Origin: Eutreptiella sp. 'Long Island Sound 2002'
Taxonomy: Eukaryota > Euglenozoa > Euglenophyceae > Eutreptiales > Eutreptiaceae
Assembly (NCBI GenBank): GCA_964036045.1
Contig: OZ038380.1
Span: forward strand, 6,967,913-7,031,912
DNA: 64,000 bases
Reading direction: 5' to 3'
Shown: in pieces, positions 38,753 through 52,100 of the stretch
How the letters are laid out: every line of letters begins with the position of its first letter
Position numbering within the stretch: position 1 is the first letter of the stretch
Notes under the pieces: model-generated
What the model was told of the DNA's origin: nothing
Databases searched by the model: none
What the model saw: the letters and a program-made list of their open reading frames with translations, nothing else
Made by a program: the position numbers and the translations under genes

Positions 38753-39815
38753 TGTGTAATAATGATTTACCACAGTCCAACCATGACTTCTGCACAAAGG
38801 CTGCATGGCCAAGACGGAGCCAGTTTTGGAGCATTGTGACCAGAATGTGGGGCACAAACTGTCAGTGCAGCATTGCCGCAAAAAACACATGGTGTGACCC
38901 CAGTTTTGTGTGCAATAATGATTTACCACAGTCCAATCGTGACTTCTGCACAAAGGCTGCATGGCCAAGACCGAGCCAGTTTTGGAGCATTGTGACCACA
39001 ATGTGGGGCACAAACTGTGAGTGCAGCAATGCCGCAAAAAACACATGGTGAGACCCCAGTTTTGTGTGTAATAATGATTTACCACAGTCCAACCATGACT
39101 TCTGCACAAAAACTACATGGCCAAGACCGAGCCAGTTTTGGGGCACAGTGGCCACAATGTGGGGCACAAACAGTGAGTGCAGCATTGCCGCAAAAAACAT
39201 ACGGTGAGGCCCCAGTTTTGTGTGTAATAATGATTTACCACAGTCCAATCATGACTGCTGCACAAAAACTGCATGGCCAAGACCGAGCCAGTTTCGGAGC
39301 ATTGTGACCACAATGAGGGGCACCAACTGTGAGTGCAGTATTGCCGCAAAAAACACATGGTTAGACCCCAGTTTTGTGTGTAATAATGATTTACCACAGT
39401 CCAATCATGACTTCTGCACAAAGGATGCATGGCCAAGACCGAGCCAGTTTTGGGGCACAGTGGCCACAATGTGGGGCACAAACAGTGAGTGCAGCATTGC
39501 CGCAAAAAACACATGGTGAGACCCCTGTTTTGTGTGCAATAATGATTTACCACAGTCCAACCATGACTTCTGCACAAAGGCTGCATGGCCAAGACCGAGC
39601 CAGTTTTGGAGCATTGTGACCACAATGAGGGGCACAAACTGTGAGTGCAGCATCGCCGCAAAAAACACATGGTTAGACCCCTGTTTTGTGTGTAATAATG
39701 ATTTACCACAGTCGAACCATGACTTCTGCACAAAGGCTGCATGGCCAAGACCGAGCCAGTTTTGGAGCATTGTGACCACAATGAGGGGCACAAACTGTGA
39801 GTGCAGCATTGCCGC

Positions 39816-39822
39816 AAAAAAA
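39816..39822. other. 1-bp insertion (A7 tract)
   Basis: GCCGC is followed by seven A before CACATGG instead of six, shifting phase by +1. Confidence 0.85.
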
Positions 39823-40620
39823 CACATGGTTAGACCCCAGTTTTGTGTGTAATAATGATTTACCACAGTCCAACCATGACCTCTGCACAAAGGCTGCATG
39901 GCCAAGACCGAGCCAGCTTTGGAGCATTGTGGCCACAATGTGGGGCACAAACAGTGAGTGCAGCATTGCCGCAAAAAGCACATGGTTAGACCCCAGTTGT
40001 GTGTGTAATAATGATTTACCACAGTCCAACCATGACTTCTGCACAAAGGCTGCATGGCCAAGACCGAGCCAGTTTTGGAGCATTGTGATCACAATGTGGG
40101 GCACAAACTGTCACTGCAGCATTGCCGCAAAAAACACATGGTGTGACCCCAGTTTTGTGTGCAATAATGATTTACCACAGTCCAACCATGACTTCTGCAC
40201 AAAGGCTGCATGGCCAAGACCGAGCCAGTTTTGGAGCATTGTGACCACAATGAGGGGCACAAACTGTGAGTGCAGCATCGCCGCAAAAAACACATGGTTA
40301 GACCCCTGTTTTGTGTGTAATAATGATTTACCACAGTCCAACCATGACTTCTGCACAAAGGCTGCATGGCCAAGACCGAGCCAGTTTCGGGGCATTGTGA
40401 CCACAATGTGGGGCACAAACTGTGAGTGCAGCATTGCCGCAAAATACACATGGTTAGACCCCAGTTTTGTGTGCAATAATGATTTACCACAGTCCAACCG
40501 TGACTTCTGCACAAAGGCTGCATGGCCAAGACGGAGCCAGTTTTGGGGCACAGTGGCCACAATGTGGGGCACAAACTGTGAGTGCAGCATTGCCGCAAAA
40601 AACACATGCTGAGACCCCAG

Positions 40621-40630
40621 TTTTCGTGTG
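40621..40630. other. 1-bp insertion
   Basis: TTTTCGTGTG replaces TTTTGTGTG, shifting phase by +1. Confidence 0.85.
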
Positions 40631-42647
40631 TAATAATGATTTACCACAGTCCAACCATGACTTCTGCACAAAGGCTGCATGGCCAAGACCGAGCCAGTTT
40701 TGGAGCATTGTGATCACAATGTGGGGCACAAACTGTCACTGCAGCATTGCCGCAAAAAACACATGGTGTGACCCCAGTTTTGTGTGCAATAATGATTTAC
40801 CACAGTCCAATCATGACTTCTGCACAAAGGCTGCATGGCCAAGACCGAGCCAGTTTTGGGGCATAGTGGCCACAATGTGGGGCACAAACTGTGAGTGCAG
40901 CATTGCCGCAAAAAACACATGGTGAGACCCCAGTTTTGTGTGTAATAATGATTTACCACAGTCCAATCATGACTTCTGCACAAAGGCTGCATGGCCAAGA
41001 CCGAGCCAGTTTTGGGGCATTGTGACCACAATGTGGGGCACAAACAGTGAGTGCAGCATTGCCGCAAAAAACATACGGTGAGGCCCCAGTTTTGTGTGTA
41101 ATAATGATTTACCACAGTCCAATCATGACTTCTGCACAAAAACTGCATGGCCAAGACCGAGCCAGTTTTGGGGCACAGTGGCCACAATGTGGGGCCCAAA
41201 CAGTGAGTGCAGCATTGCCGCAAAAAACACATGGTGAGACCCCTGTTTTGTGTGCAATAAAGATTTACCACAGTCCAACCATGACTTCTGCACAAAGGCT
41301 GCATGGCCAAGACCGAGCCAGTTTCGGAGCATTGTGACCACAACGAGGGGCACAAACTGTGAGTGCAGCATTGCCGCAAAAAACACATGGTTAGACCCCA
41401 GTTTTGTGTGTAATAATGATTTACCACAGTCCAACCATGACTTCTGCACAAAGGATGCATGGCCAAGACCGAGCCAGTTTTGGGGCACAGTGGCCACAAT
41501 GTGGGGCACAAACAGTGAGTGCAGCATTGCCGCAAAAAACACATGGTGAGACCCCTGTTTTGTGTGCAATAATGATTTACCACAGTCCAACCATGACTTC
41601 TGCACAAAGGCTGCATGGCCAAGACCGAGCCAGTTTTGGAGCATTGTGACCACAATGTGGGGCACAAACTGTGAGTGCAGCATTGCCGCAAAAAACACAT
41701 GGTTAGACCCCTGTTTTGTGTGTAATAATGATTTACCACAGTCCAACCATGACTTCTGCACAAAGGCTGCATGGCCAAGACCGAGCCAGTTTTGGAGCAT
41801 TGTGACCACAATGTGGGGCACAAACAGTGAGTGCAGCATTGCCGCAAAAAGCACATGGTTAGACCCCAGTTTTGTGTGTAATAATGATTTACCACAGTCC
41901 AACCATGACTTCTGCACAAAGGCTGCATGGCCAAGACCGAGCCAGTTTTGGAGCACAGTGGCCACAATGTGGGGCACAAACAGTGAGTGCAGCATTGCCG
42001 CAAAAAATACATGGTTAGACCCCAGTTTTGTGTGTAATAATGATTTACCACAGTCCAACCATGACTTCCGCACAAAGGCTGCATGGCCAAGACCGAGCCA
42101 GCTTTGGGGCATAGTGGCCACAATGTGGGGCACAAACAGTGAGTGCAGCATTGCCGCAAAAAACACATGGTTAGACCCCAGTTTTGTGTGTAATAATGAT
42201 TTACCACAGTCGAACCATGACTTCTGCACAAAGGCTGCATGGCCAAGACCGAGCCAGTTTTGGAGCATTGTGGCCACAATGTGGGGCACAAACAGTGAGT
42301 GCAGCATTGCCACAAAAAACACATGCTGAGACCCCAGTTTTGTGTGTAATAATGATCTACCACAGTCCAACCATGACTTCCGCACAAAGGCTGCATGGCC
42401 AAGACCGAGCCAGCTTTGGGGCACAGTGGCCACAATGTGGGGCACAAACAGTGAGTGCAGCATTGCCGCAAAAAACACATGGTTAGACCCCAGTTTTGTG
42501 TGCAATAATGATTTACCACAGTCCAACCATGACTTCTGCACAAAGGCTGCATGGCCAAGACCGAGCCAGTTTTGGAGCATTGTGGCCACAATGTGGGGCA
42601 CAAACAGTGAGTGCAGCATTGCCACAAAAAACACATGCTGAGACCCC

Positions 42648-42658
42648 AATTTTTATGT
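42648..42658. other. 1-bp insertion with neighbouring substitutions
   Basis: CCCCAATTTTTATGTG replaces CCCCAGTTTTGTGTG. Phase shifts by +1 and two further bases differ, so this may be a compound event. Confidence 0.8.
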
Positions 42659-43289
42659 GTAATAATGATTTACCACAGTCCAACCATGACTTCCGCACAA
42701 AGGCTGCATGGCCAAGACCGAGCCAGCTTTGGGGCACAGTGGCCACAATGTGGGGCACAAACAGTGAGTGCAGCATTGCCGCAAAAAACACATGGTGAGA
42801 CCCCAGTTTTGTGTGCAATAATGATTTACCACAGTCCAACCATGACTTCTGCACAAAGGCTGCATGGCCAAGACCGAGCCAGTTTTGGAGCATTGTGGCC
42901 GAAATGTGGGGCACAAACTGTGAGTGCAGCATTGCCGCAAAAAACACATGCTGAGACCCCAGTCTTGTGTGTAATAATGATTTACCACAGTCCAATCATG
43001 ACTTCTGCACAAAGGCTGCATGGCCAAGACCGAGCCAGCTTTGGGGCACAGTGGCCACAATGTGGGGCACAAACAGTGAGTGCAGCATTGCCGCAAAAAA
43101 CACATGGTTAGACCCCGGTTTTGTGTGTAATAATGATTTACCACAGTCCAATCATGACTTCTGCACAAAGGCTGCATGGCCAAGACCGAGCCAGTTTTGG
43201 AGCATTGTGGCCACAATGTGGGGCACAAACTGTGAGTGCAGCATTGCCGCAAAAAACACATGGTTAGACCCCAGTTTTGTGTGTAATAA

Positions 43290-46210
43290 TGATTTACCAC
43301 AGTCCAACCATGACTTCTGCACAAAGGCTGCATGGCCGGGACCGAGCCAGTTTTGAAGCACAGTGGCCACAATGTGGGGCACAAACTGTGAGTGCAGCAT
43401 TGCCGCAAAAAACACATGGTGTGACCCCAGTTTTGTGTGTAATAATGATTTACCACAGTCCAACCATGACTTCCGCACAAAGGCTGCATGGCCAAGACCG
43501 AGCCAGTTTTGGAGCATTGTGGCCACAATGTGGGGCACAAACTGTGAGTGCAGCATTGCCGCAAAAAACACATGGTTAGACCCAGTTTTGTGTGCAATAA
43601 TGATTTACCACAGTCCAACCATGACTTCTGCACAAAGGCTGCATGGCCGGGACCGAGCCAGTTTTGGGGCACGGTGGCCACAATGTGGGGCACAAACAGT
43701 GAGTGCAGCATTGCCACAAAAAACACATGCTGAGACCCCAGTTTTGTGTGTAATAATGATTTACCACAGTCCAACCATGACTTCCGCACAAAGGCTGCAT
43801 GGCCAAGACCGAGCCAGCTTTGGGGCACAGTGGCCACAATGTGGGGCACGAACAGTGAGTGCAGCATTGCCGCAAAAAACACATGGTTAGACCCCGGTTT
43901 TGTGTGTAATAATGATTTACCACAGTCCAACCATGACTTCTGCACAAAGGCTGCATGGCCAAGACCGAGCCAGTTTTGGAGCATTGTGGCCACAATGTGG
44001 GGCACAAACTGTGAGTGCAGCATTGCCGCAAAAAACACATGGTTAGACCCCAGTTTTGTGTGCAATAATGATTTACCACAGTTCAACCATGACTTCTGCT
44101 CAAAGGCTGCATGGCCAAGACCGAGCCAGTTTTGGGGCACAGTGGCCACAATGTGGGGCACAAACTGTGAGTGCAGCATTGCCGCAAAAAACACATGGTG
44201 TGACCCCAGTTTTGTGTGTAATAATGTTTTACCACAGTCCAACCATGACTTCTGCACAAAGGATGCATGGCCAAGACCCAGCCAGTTTTGGAGCAGTGTG
44301 ACCACAATGTGGGGCACAAACAGTGAGTGCAGCATTGCCGCAAAAAGCACGTGGTGAGACCCCAGTTTTGTGTGCAATAATGATTTACCACAGTCCAACC
44401 ATGACTTCTGCACAAAGGCTGCATGGCCGGGACCGAGCCAGTTTTGGGGCACGGTGGCCACAATGTGGGGCACAAACAGTGAGTGCAGCATTGCCGCAAA
44501 AAACACATGCTGAGACCCCAGTTTTGTGTGTAATAATGATTTACCACAGTCCAACCATGACTTCCGCACAAAGGCTGCATGGCCAAGACCGAGCTAGCTT
44601 TGGGGTACAGTGGCCACAATGTGGGGCACAAACAGTGAGTGCAGCATTGCCGCAAAAAACACATGGTTAGACCCCGGTTTTGTGTGCAATAATGATTTAC
44701 CACAGTCCAACCATGACTTCTGCACAAAGGCTGCATGGCCAAGACCGAGCCAGTTTTGGAGCACTGTGGCCACAATGTGGGGCACAAACTGTGAGTGCAG
44801 CATTGCCGCAAAAAACACATGGTTAGACCCCAGTTTTGTGTGCAATAATGATTTACCACAGTTCAACCATGACTTATGCACAAAGGCTGCATGGCCGGGA
44901 CCGAGCCAGTTTTGTGGCACAGTGGCCACAATGTGGGGCACAAACTGTGAGTGCAGCATTGCCGCAAAAAGCACATGGTGTGACCCCAGTTTTGTGTGTA
45001 ATAATGATTTACCACAGTCCAACCATGACTTCTGCACAAAGGATGCATGGCCAAGACCGAGCCAGTTTTGGAGCATTGTGACCACAATGTGGGGCACAAA
45101 CTGTGAGTGCAGCATTGCCACAAAAAACACATGCTGAGACCCCAGTTTTGTGTGCAATAATGATTTACCACAGTTCAACCATGACTTCTGCACAAAGGCT
45201 GCATGGCCGGGACCGAGCCAGTTTTGGGGCACAGTGGCCACAATGTGGGGCACAAACTGTGAGTGCAGCATTGCCGCAAAAAACACATGGTGAGACCCCA
45301 GTTTTGTGTGTAATAATGATTTACCACAGTCCAACCATGACTTCCGCACAAAGGCTGCATGGCCAAGACCGAGCCAGCTTTGGGGCACAGTGGCCACAAT
45401 GTGGGGCACAAACAGTGAGTGCAGCATTGCCGCAAAAAACACATGGTTAGACCCCAGTTTTGTGTGCAATAATGATTTACCACAGTCCAACCATGACTTC
45501 TGCACAAAGGCTGCATGGCCAACACCGAGCCAGTTTTGGAGCATTGTGGCCACAATGTGGGGCACAAACTGTGAGTGCAGCATTGCCGCAAAAAACACAT
45601 GGTTAGACCCCAGTTTTGTGTGCAATAATGATTTACCACAGTTCAACCATGACTTCTGCTCAAAGGCTGCATGGCCGGGACCGAGCCAGTTTTGGGGCAC
45701 AGTGGCCACAATGTGGGGCACAAACTGTGAGTGCAGCATTGCCGCAAAAAACACATGGTGTGACCCCAGTTTTGTGTGTAATAATGATTTACCACAGTCC
45801 AACCATGACTTCTGCACAAAGGCTGCATGGCCAAGACCGAGCCAGTTTTGGAGCATTGTGGTCACAATGTGGGGCACAAACTGTGAGTGCAGCATTGCCG
45901 CAAAAAACACATGGTTAGACCCCAGTTTTGTGTGCAATAATGATTTACCACAGTCCAACCATGACTTCTGCACAAAGGCTGCATGGCCGGGACCGAGCCA
46001 GTTTTGGGGCACAGTGGCCACAATGTGGGGCACAAACTGTGAGTGCAGCATTGCCGCAAAAAACACATGGTGTGACCCCAGTTTTTTGTGTAATAATGAT
46101 TTACCACAGTCCAACCATGACTTCTGCACAAAGGATGCATGGCCAAGACCGAGCCAGTTTTGGAGCATTGTGACCACAATGTGGGGCACAAACAGTGAGT
46201 GCTGCATTGC
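43290..46210. repeat. 5-unit HOR (780 bp), about four copies
   Basis: The variant ATGGCCGGG occurs at 43,332, 43,643, 44,423, 44,891, 45,203, 45,671 and 45,983, pairs 312 bp apart that recur every 780 bp. The member expected near 44,111 has reverted to ATGGCCAAG. CTTCCGCAC units at 43,782, 44,562 and 45,342 and CAGTTCAACC units at about 44,080, 44,860 and 45,640 keep the same 780-bp step. GGTGTGACCCC marks one unit per copy. Confidence 0.8.
43580..43585. other. 1-bp deletion in the C4 tract
   Basis: TAGACCCAG replaces TAGACCCCAG, shifting phase by -1. Confidence 0.85.
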
Positions 46211-46216
46211 CGCAAA

Positions 46217-46835
46217 AAGCACGTGGTGAGACCCCAGTTTTGTGTGTAATAATGATTTACCACAGTCCAACCATGACTTCTGCACAAAAACTGCATGGCC
46301 AAGACCGAGCCAGTTTTGGGGCATAGTGGCCACAATCTGGGGCACAAACTGTGAGTGCAGCATTGCCGCAAAAAACATACGGTGAGGCCCCAGTTTTGTG
46401 TGTAATAATGATTTACCACAGTCCAATCATGACTTCTGCACAAAAGCTGCATGGCCAAGACCGAGCCAGTTTTGGGCCACAGTGGCCACAATGTGGGGCA
46501 CAAACTGTGAGTGCAGCATTGCCGCAAAAAACACATGGTTAGACCCCAGTTGTGTGTGTAATAATGATTTACCACAGTCCAATCATGACTTCTGCACAAA
46601 AACTGCATGGCCAAGACCGAGCCAGTTTTGGGGCATAGTGGCCACAATGTGGGGCACAAACTGTGAGTGCAGCATTGCCGCAAAAAACATACGGTGAGGC
46701 CCCAGTTTTGTGTGTAATAATGATTTACCACAGTCCAATCATGCCTTCTGCACAAAAACTGCATGGCCAAGACCGAGCCAGTTTTGGGGCATAGTGGCCA
46801 CAATGTGCGGCACAAACTGTGAGTGCAGCATTGCC
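46217..46835. repeat. Short island of zone-2-type units
   Basis: Four units with AAAGCACGTGG, CATAGTGGCC, ACATACGGTGAGG and finally GTGCGGCAC sit between zone-1-type units. They begin with the CACGTG unit at 46,220 and end just before the ACATGGTGAGACCCCTG unit at 46,843. Possible origins are a transferred block from zone 2, or a remnant of an alternation shortened by deletion. Confidence 0.75.
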
Positions 46836-48250
46836 GCAAAAAACACATGGTGAGACCCCTGTTTTGTGTGCAATAATGATTTACCACAGTGCAACCATGA
46901 CTTCTGCACAAAGGCTGCATGGCCAAGACCGAGCCAGTTTTGGAGCATTGTGACCACAATGTGCGGCACAAACTGTGAGTGCAGCATTGCCGCAAAAAAC
47001 ACATGGTGAGACCCCTGTTTTGTGTGCAATAATGATTTACCACAGTCCAATCATGACTTCTGCACAAAAGCTGCATGGCCAAGACCGAGCCAGTTTTGGG
47101 GCATTGTGACCACAATGTGGGGCACAAACAGTGAGTGCAGCATTGCCGCAAAAAACACATGGTGAGACCCCAGTCTTGTGTGTAATAATGATTTACCACA
47201 GTCCAACCATGACTTCTGCACAAAGGCTGCATGGCCAAGACCGAGCCAGTTTTGGGGCACAGTGGCCACAATGTGGGGCACAAACTGTGAGTGCAGCATT
47301 GCCGCAAAAAACACATGGTGAGACCCCTGTTTTGTGTGCAATAATGATTTACCACAGTCCAACCATGACTTCTGCACAAAGGCTGCATGCCCAAGACCGA
47401 GCCAGTTTTGGAGCATTGTGACCACACTGTGGGGCACAAACTGTGAGTGCAGCATTGCCGCAAAAAACACATGCTGAGACCCCAGTTTTGTGTGCAATAA
47501 TGATTTACCACAGTCCAATCATGACTTCTGCACAAAGGCTGCATGGCCAAGACCGAGCCAGTTTTGGGGCATTGTGACCACAATGTGGGGCACAAACTGT
47601 GAGTGCAGCATTGCCGCAAAGAACACATGGTGAGACCCCAGTCTTGTGTGTAATAATGATTTACCACAGTCAAACCATGACCTCTGCACAAAAACTGCAT
47701 GGCCAAGACCGAGCCAGTTTTGGGGCACAGTGGCCACAATGTGGGGCACAAACAGTGAGTGCAGCATTGCCGCAAAAAACACATGGTTAGACCCCAGTTT
47801 TGTGTGTAATAATGATTTACCACAGTCCAACCATGACTTCTGCACAAAGGCTGCATGGCCAAGACCGAGCCAGTTTCGGCGCACAGTGGCCACAATGTGG
47901 GGCACAAACTGTGAGCTCAGCATTGCCGCAAAAAAGACATGGTGAGACCCCAGTTTGGTGTGTAGTAATGATTTACCACAGTCCAACCATGACTTCTGCA
48001 CAAAGGCTGCATGGCCAAGACCGAGCCAGTTTTGGGGCACAGTGGCCACAATGTGGGGCACAAACAGTGAGTGCAGCATTGCCGCAAAAATCACATGGTT
48101 AGACCCCAGTTTTGTGTGTAATAATGTTTTACCACAGTCCAATCATGACTTCTGCACAAAGGCTGCATGGCCAAGACCGAGCCAGTTTTGGAGCATTGAG
48201 ACCACAATGAGGGGCACAAACTGTGAGTGCAGCATTGCCGCAAAAAGCAC
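46836..48250. repeat. Zone-1-type mosaic resembling 2-7 kb
   Basis: Units here match distant parts of the first zone. CAGTGCAACC followed by GTGCGGCAC is like 6.74-6.87 kb. GCATGCCCAAGACC followed by CACACTGTGG at about 47,390-47,430 is like 3,071-3,115. The run from 47,600 to 48,090, with CAGTTTCGG, AAAAAAGACATGG and GTTTGGTGTGTAGTAATG, is like 3,913-4,400. The two regions are about 43 kb apart, which suggests that this part of the array was once a copy of the left part. Confidence 0.65.
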
Positions 48251-49116
48251 ATGGTGAGGCCCCAGTTTTGTGTGTAATAATGATTTACCACAGTCCAATC
48301 ATGACTTCTGCACAAAGGCTGCATGGCCAAGACCGAGCCAGCTTTGGGGCACAGTGGCCACAATGTGGGGCACAAACTGTGAGTGCAGCATTGCCGCAAA
48401 AAACACATGGTGAGACCCCAGTTTTGTGTGCAATAATGATTTACCACAGTCCAACCATGACTTCTGCACAAAGGCTGCATGGCCAAGACCGAGCCAGTTT
48501 TGGAGCATTGTGACCACAATGAGGGGCACAAACTGTGAGTGCAGCATTGCCGCAAAAAACACATGGTTAGACCCCAGTTTTGTGTGTAATAATGATTTAC
48601 CACAGTCCAACCATGACTTCTGCACAAAGGCTGCATGGCCAAGACCGAGCCAGTTTTGGAGCATTGTGACCACAATGTGGGGCACAAACAGTGAGTGCAG
48701 CATTGCCGCAAAAAACACATGGTGAGACCCCAGTTTTGTGTGCAATAATGATTTACCACAGTCCAACCATGACTTCTGCACAAAGGCTGCATGGCCAAGA
48801 CCGAGCCAGTTTTGGAGCATTGTGACCACAATATGGGGCACAAACAGTGAGTGCAGCATTGCCGCAAAAAACACATGCTGAGACCCCAGTCTTGTGTGCA
48901 ATAATGATTTACCACAGTCCAACCATGACTTCTGCACAAAGGCTGCATGGCCAAGACCGAGCCAGTTTTGGGGCACAGTGCCCACAATGTGGGGCACAAA
49001 GTGTGAGTGCAGCATTGCCGCAAAAAACATACGGTGAGGCCCCAGTTTTGTGTGTAATAATGATTTACCACAGTCGAATCATGACTTCTGCACAAAGGCT
49101 GCATGGCCAAGACCCA

Positions 49117-52100
49117 GTCAGTTTTGGGGCACAGTGGCCACAATGTGGGGCACAAACTGTGAGTGCAGCATTGCCGCAAAAAACACATGGTGAGACCCCT
49201 GTTTTGTGTGCAATAATGATTTACCACAGTCCAACCATGACTTCTGCACAAAGGCTGCATGGCCAAGACCCAGTCAGTTTTGGGGCACAGTGGCCACAAT
49301 GTGGGGCACAAACAGTGAGTGCAGCATTGCCGCAAAGAACATACGGTGAGGCCCCAGTTTTGTGTGCAATAATGATTTACCACAGTGCAACCATGACTGC
49401 TGCACAAAGGCTGCATGGCCAAGACCGAGCCAGTTTTGGGGCACAGTGGCCACAATGTGGGGCACAAACAGTGAGTGCAGCATTGCCGCAAAAAACACAT
49501 GGTGAGACCCCTGTTTTGTGTGCAATAATGATTTACCACAGTCCAACCATGACTTCTGCACAAAGGCTGCATGGCCAAGACCGAGCCAGTTTTCGAGCAT
49601 TGTGACCACACTGTGGGGCACAAACTGTGAGTGCAGCATTGCCGCAAAAAACACATGCTGAGACCCCAGTTTTGTGTGCAATAATGATTTACCACAGTCC
49701 AATCATGACTTCTGCACAAAAGCTGCATGGCCAAGACCGAGCCAGTTTTGGAGCATTGTGACCACAATGTGGGGCACAAACTGTGAGTGCAGCATTGCCG
49801 CAAAAAACACACTTTGAGACCCCTGTTTTGTGTGCAATAATGATTTACCACAGTCCAATCATGACTTCTGCACAAAGGCTGCATGGCCAAGACCGAGCCA
49901 GTTTTGGAGCATTGTGACCACAATGTGGGGCACAAACAGTGAGTGCAGCATTGCCGCAAAAAACACATGGTGAGACCCCTGTTTTGTGTGCAATAATGAT
50001 TTACCACAGTCCAACCATGACTTCTGCACAAAGGCTGCATGGCCAAGACCGAGCCAGTTTTGGAGCATTGTGACCACACTGTGGGGCACAAACTGTGAGT
50101 GCAGCATTGCCGCAAAAAACACATGGTGAGACCCCAGTTTTGTGTGCAATAATGATTTACCACAGTCCAATCATGACTTCTGCACAAAAGCTGCATGGCC
50201 AAGACAGAGCCAGTTTTGGAGCATTGTGACCACAATGTGGGGCACAAACAGTGAGTGCAGCATTGCCGCAAAAAATACATGGTGAGACCCCAGTCTTGTG
50301 TGTAATAATGATTTACCACATTCCAACCATGACTTCTGCACAAAAACTGCTTGGCCAAGACCGAGCCAGTTTTGGGGCACAGTGGCCACAATGTGGGGCA
50401 CAAACAGTGAGTGCAGCATTGCCGCAAAAAACACATGTTTAGACCCCAGTTTTGTGTGTAATAATGATTTACCACAGTCCAACCATGACTTCTGCACAAA
50501 GGCTGCATGGCCAAGACCGAGCCAGTTTTGGGGCACAGTGGCCACAATGTGGGGCACAAACTGTGAGTGCAGCGTTGCCGCAAAAAACACATGGTGAGAC
50601 CCCAGTTTTGTGTGTAGTAATGATTTACCACAGTCCAACCATGACTTCTGCACAAAGGCTGCATGGCCAAGACCGAGCCAGTTTTGGGGCACATTGGCCA
50701 CAATGTGGGGCACAAACTGTGAGTGCAGCATTGCCGCAAAAAACACATGGTGAGACCCCAGTTTTGTGTGTAAAAATGATTTATCACAGTCGAACCACGA
50801 CTTCTGCACAAAGGCTGCATGGCCAAGACCGAGCCAGTTTTGGGGCACAGTGGCCACAATGTGGGGCACAAACTGTGAGTGCAGCATTGCCGCAAAAAAC
50901 ACATGGTGAGACCCAAGTTTGGGGTGTAATAATGATTTACCACAGTCGAATCATGACTTCTGCACAAAATCTGCATGGCCAAGACCGAGCCAGCTTTGGA
51001 GCATTGTGACCACAATGTGGGACACAAACTGTGAGTGCAGCATTGCCGCAAAAAACACATGCTGAGGCCCCAGTTTTGTGTGTAATAATGATTTACCACA
51101 GTCCAACCATGACTTCTGCACAAAGGCTGCATGGCCAAGACCGAGCCAGTTTTGGGGCACAGTGGCCACAATGTGGGGCACAAACTGTGAGTGCAGCATT
51201 GCCGCAAAAAACACATGGTGAGACCCCTGTTTTGTGTGCAATAATGATTTACCACAGTCCAACCATGACTTCTGCACAAAGGCTGCATGGCCAAGACCCA
51301 GTCAGTTTTGGGGCACAGTGGCCACAATGTGGGGCACAAACAGTGAGTGCAGCATTGCCGCAAAGAACATACGGTGAGGCCCCAGTTTTGTGTGCAATAA
51401 TGATTTACCACAGTGCAACCATGACTGCTGCACAAAGGCTGCATGGCCAAGACCGAGCCAGTTTTGGGGCACAGTGGCCACAATGTGGGGCACAAACAGT
51501 GAGTGCAGCATTGCCGCAAAAAACACATGGTGAGACCCCTGTTTTGTGTGCAATAATGATTTACCACAGTCCAACCATGACTTCTGCACAAAGGCTGCAT
51601 GGCCAAGACCGAGCCAGTTTTGGAGCATTGTGACCACACTGTGGGGCACAAACTGTGAGTGCAGCATTGCCGCAAAAAACACATGCTGAGACCCCAGTTT
51701 TGTGTGCAATAATGATTTACCACAGTCCAATCATGACTTCTGCACAAAAGCTGCATGGCCAAGACCGAGCCAGTTTTGGAGCATTGTGACCACAATGTGG
51801 GGCACAAACTGTGAGTGCAGCATTGCCGCAAAAAACACACTTTGAGACCCCTGTTTTGTGTGCAATAATGATTTACCACAGTCCAATCATGACTTCTGCA
51901 CAAAGGCTGCATGGCCAAGACCGAGCCAGTTTTGGAGCATTGTGACCACAATGTGGGGCACAAACAGTGAGTGCAGCATTGCCGCAAAAAACACATGGTG
52001 AGACCCCTGTTTTGTGTGCAATAATGATTTACCACAGTCCAACCATGACTTCTGCACAAAGGCTGCATGGCCAAGACCGAGCCAGTTTTGGAGCATTGTG

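Larger units (their letters stand above)
39000..41830. repeat. 13-unit repeat, spacing 2,030 bp
   Basis: Positions 39,017-39,800 match 41,047-41,830. The spacing is 2,030 bp, which is 13 units plus the two 1-bp insertions at 39,822 and 40,625 that lie between. Shared markers are TACGGTGAGGCC, CAGTTTCGGAGC, AAAGGATGCATGG and GACCCCTGTTTTG. An overlapping 12-unit relation joins 38.5-39.0 kb with 40.4-40.9 kb, with shared CCAACCGTGAC, GACGGAGCC and GGTGTGACCCC. Confidence 0.75.
37966..46216. repeat. Zone 3: zone-1-type units, less homogeneous
   Basis: CACAGTGGCC and CATTGTGACC or CATTGTGGCC units with TGGTTAGACC return. The private variants of this zone are GGTGTGACCCC, CTGTCACTGCAGC, CTTCCGCAC, GGCCGGGACC and GAGGGGCAC. 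The zone includes five of the ten net indels in the window, and a sixth lies just upstream at 37,421. It contains a 13-unit repeat near 39-42 kb and a 5-unit HOR at 43.3-46.2 kb. Confidence 0.75.

Noticed and set aside
41250-41275. AATAAA polyadenylation signal (also near 63,099)
   Set aside because: It is a single-base variant of the common AATAATGATT stretch in isolated units, with no transcript context.
46217-46835. Inserted mobile element
   Set aside because: The sequence is four ordinary satellite units of the zone-2 family in correct phase; there are no terminal repeats, target-site duplication or coding content.
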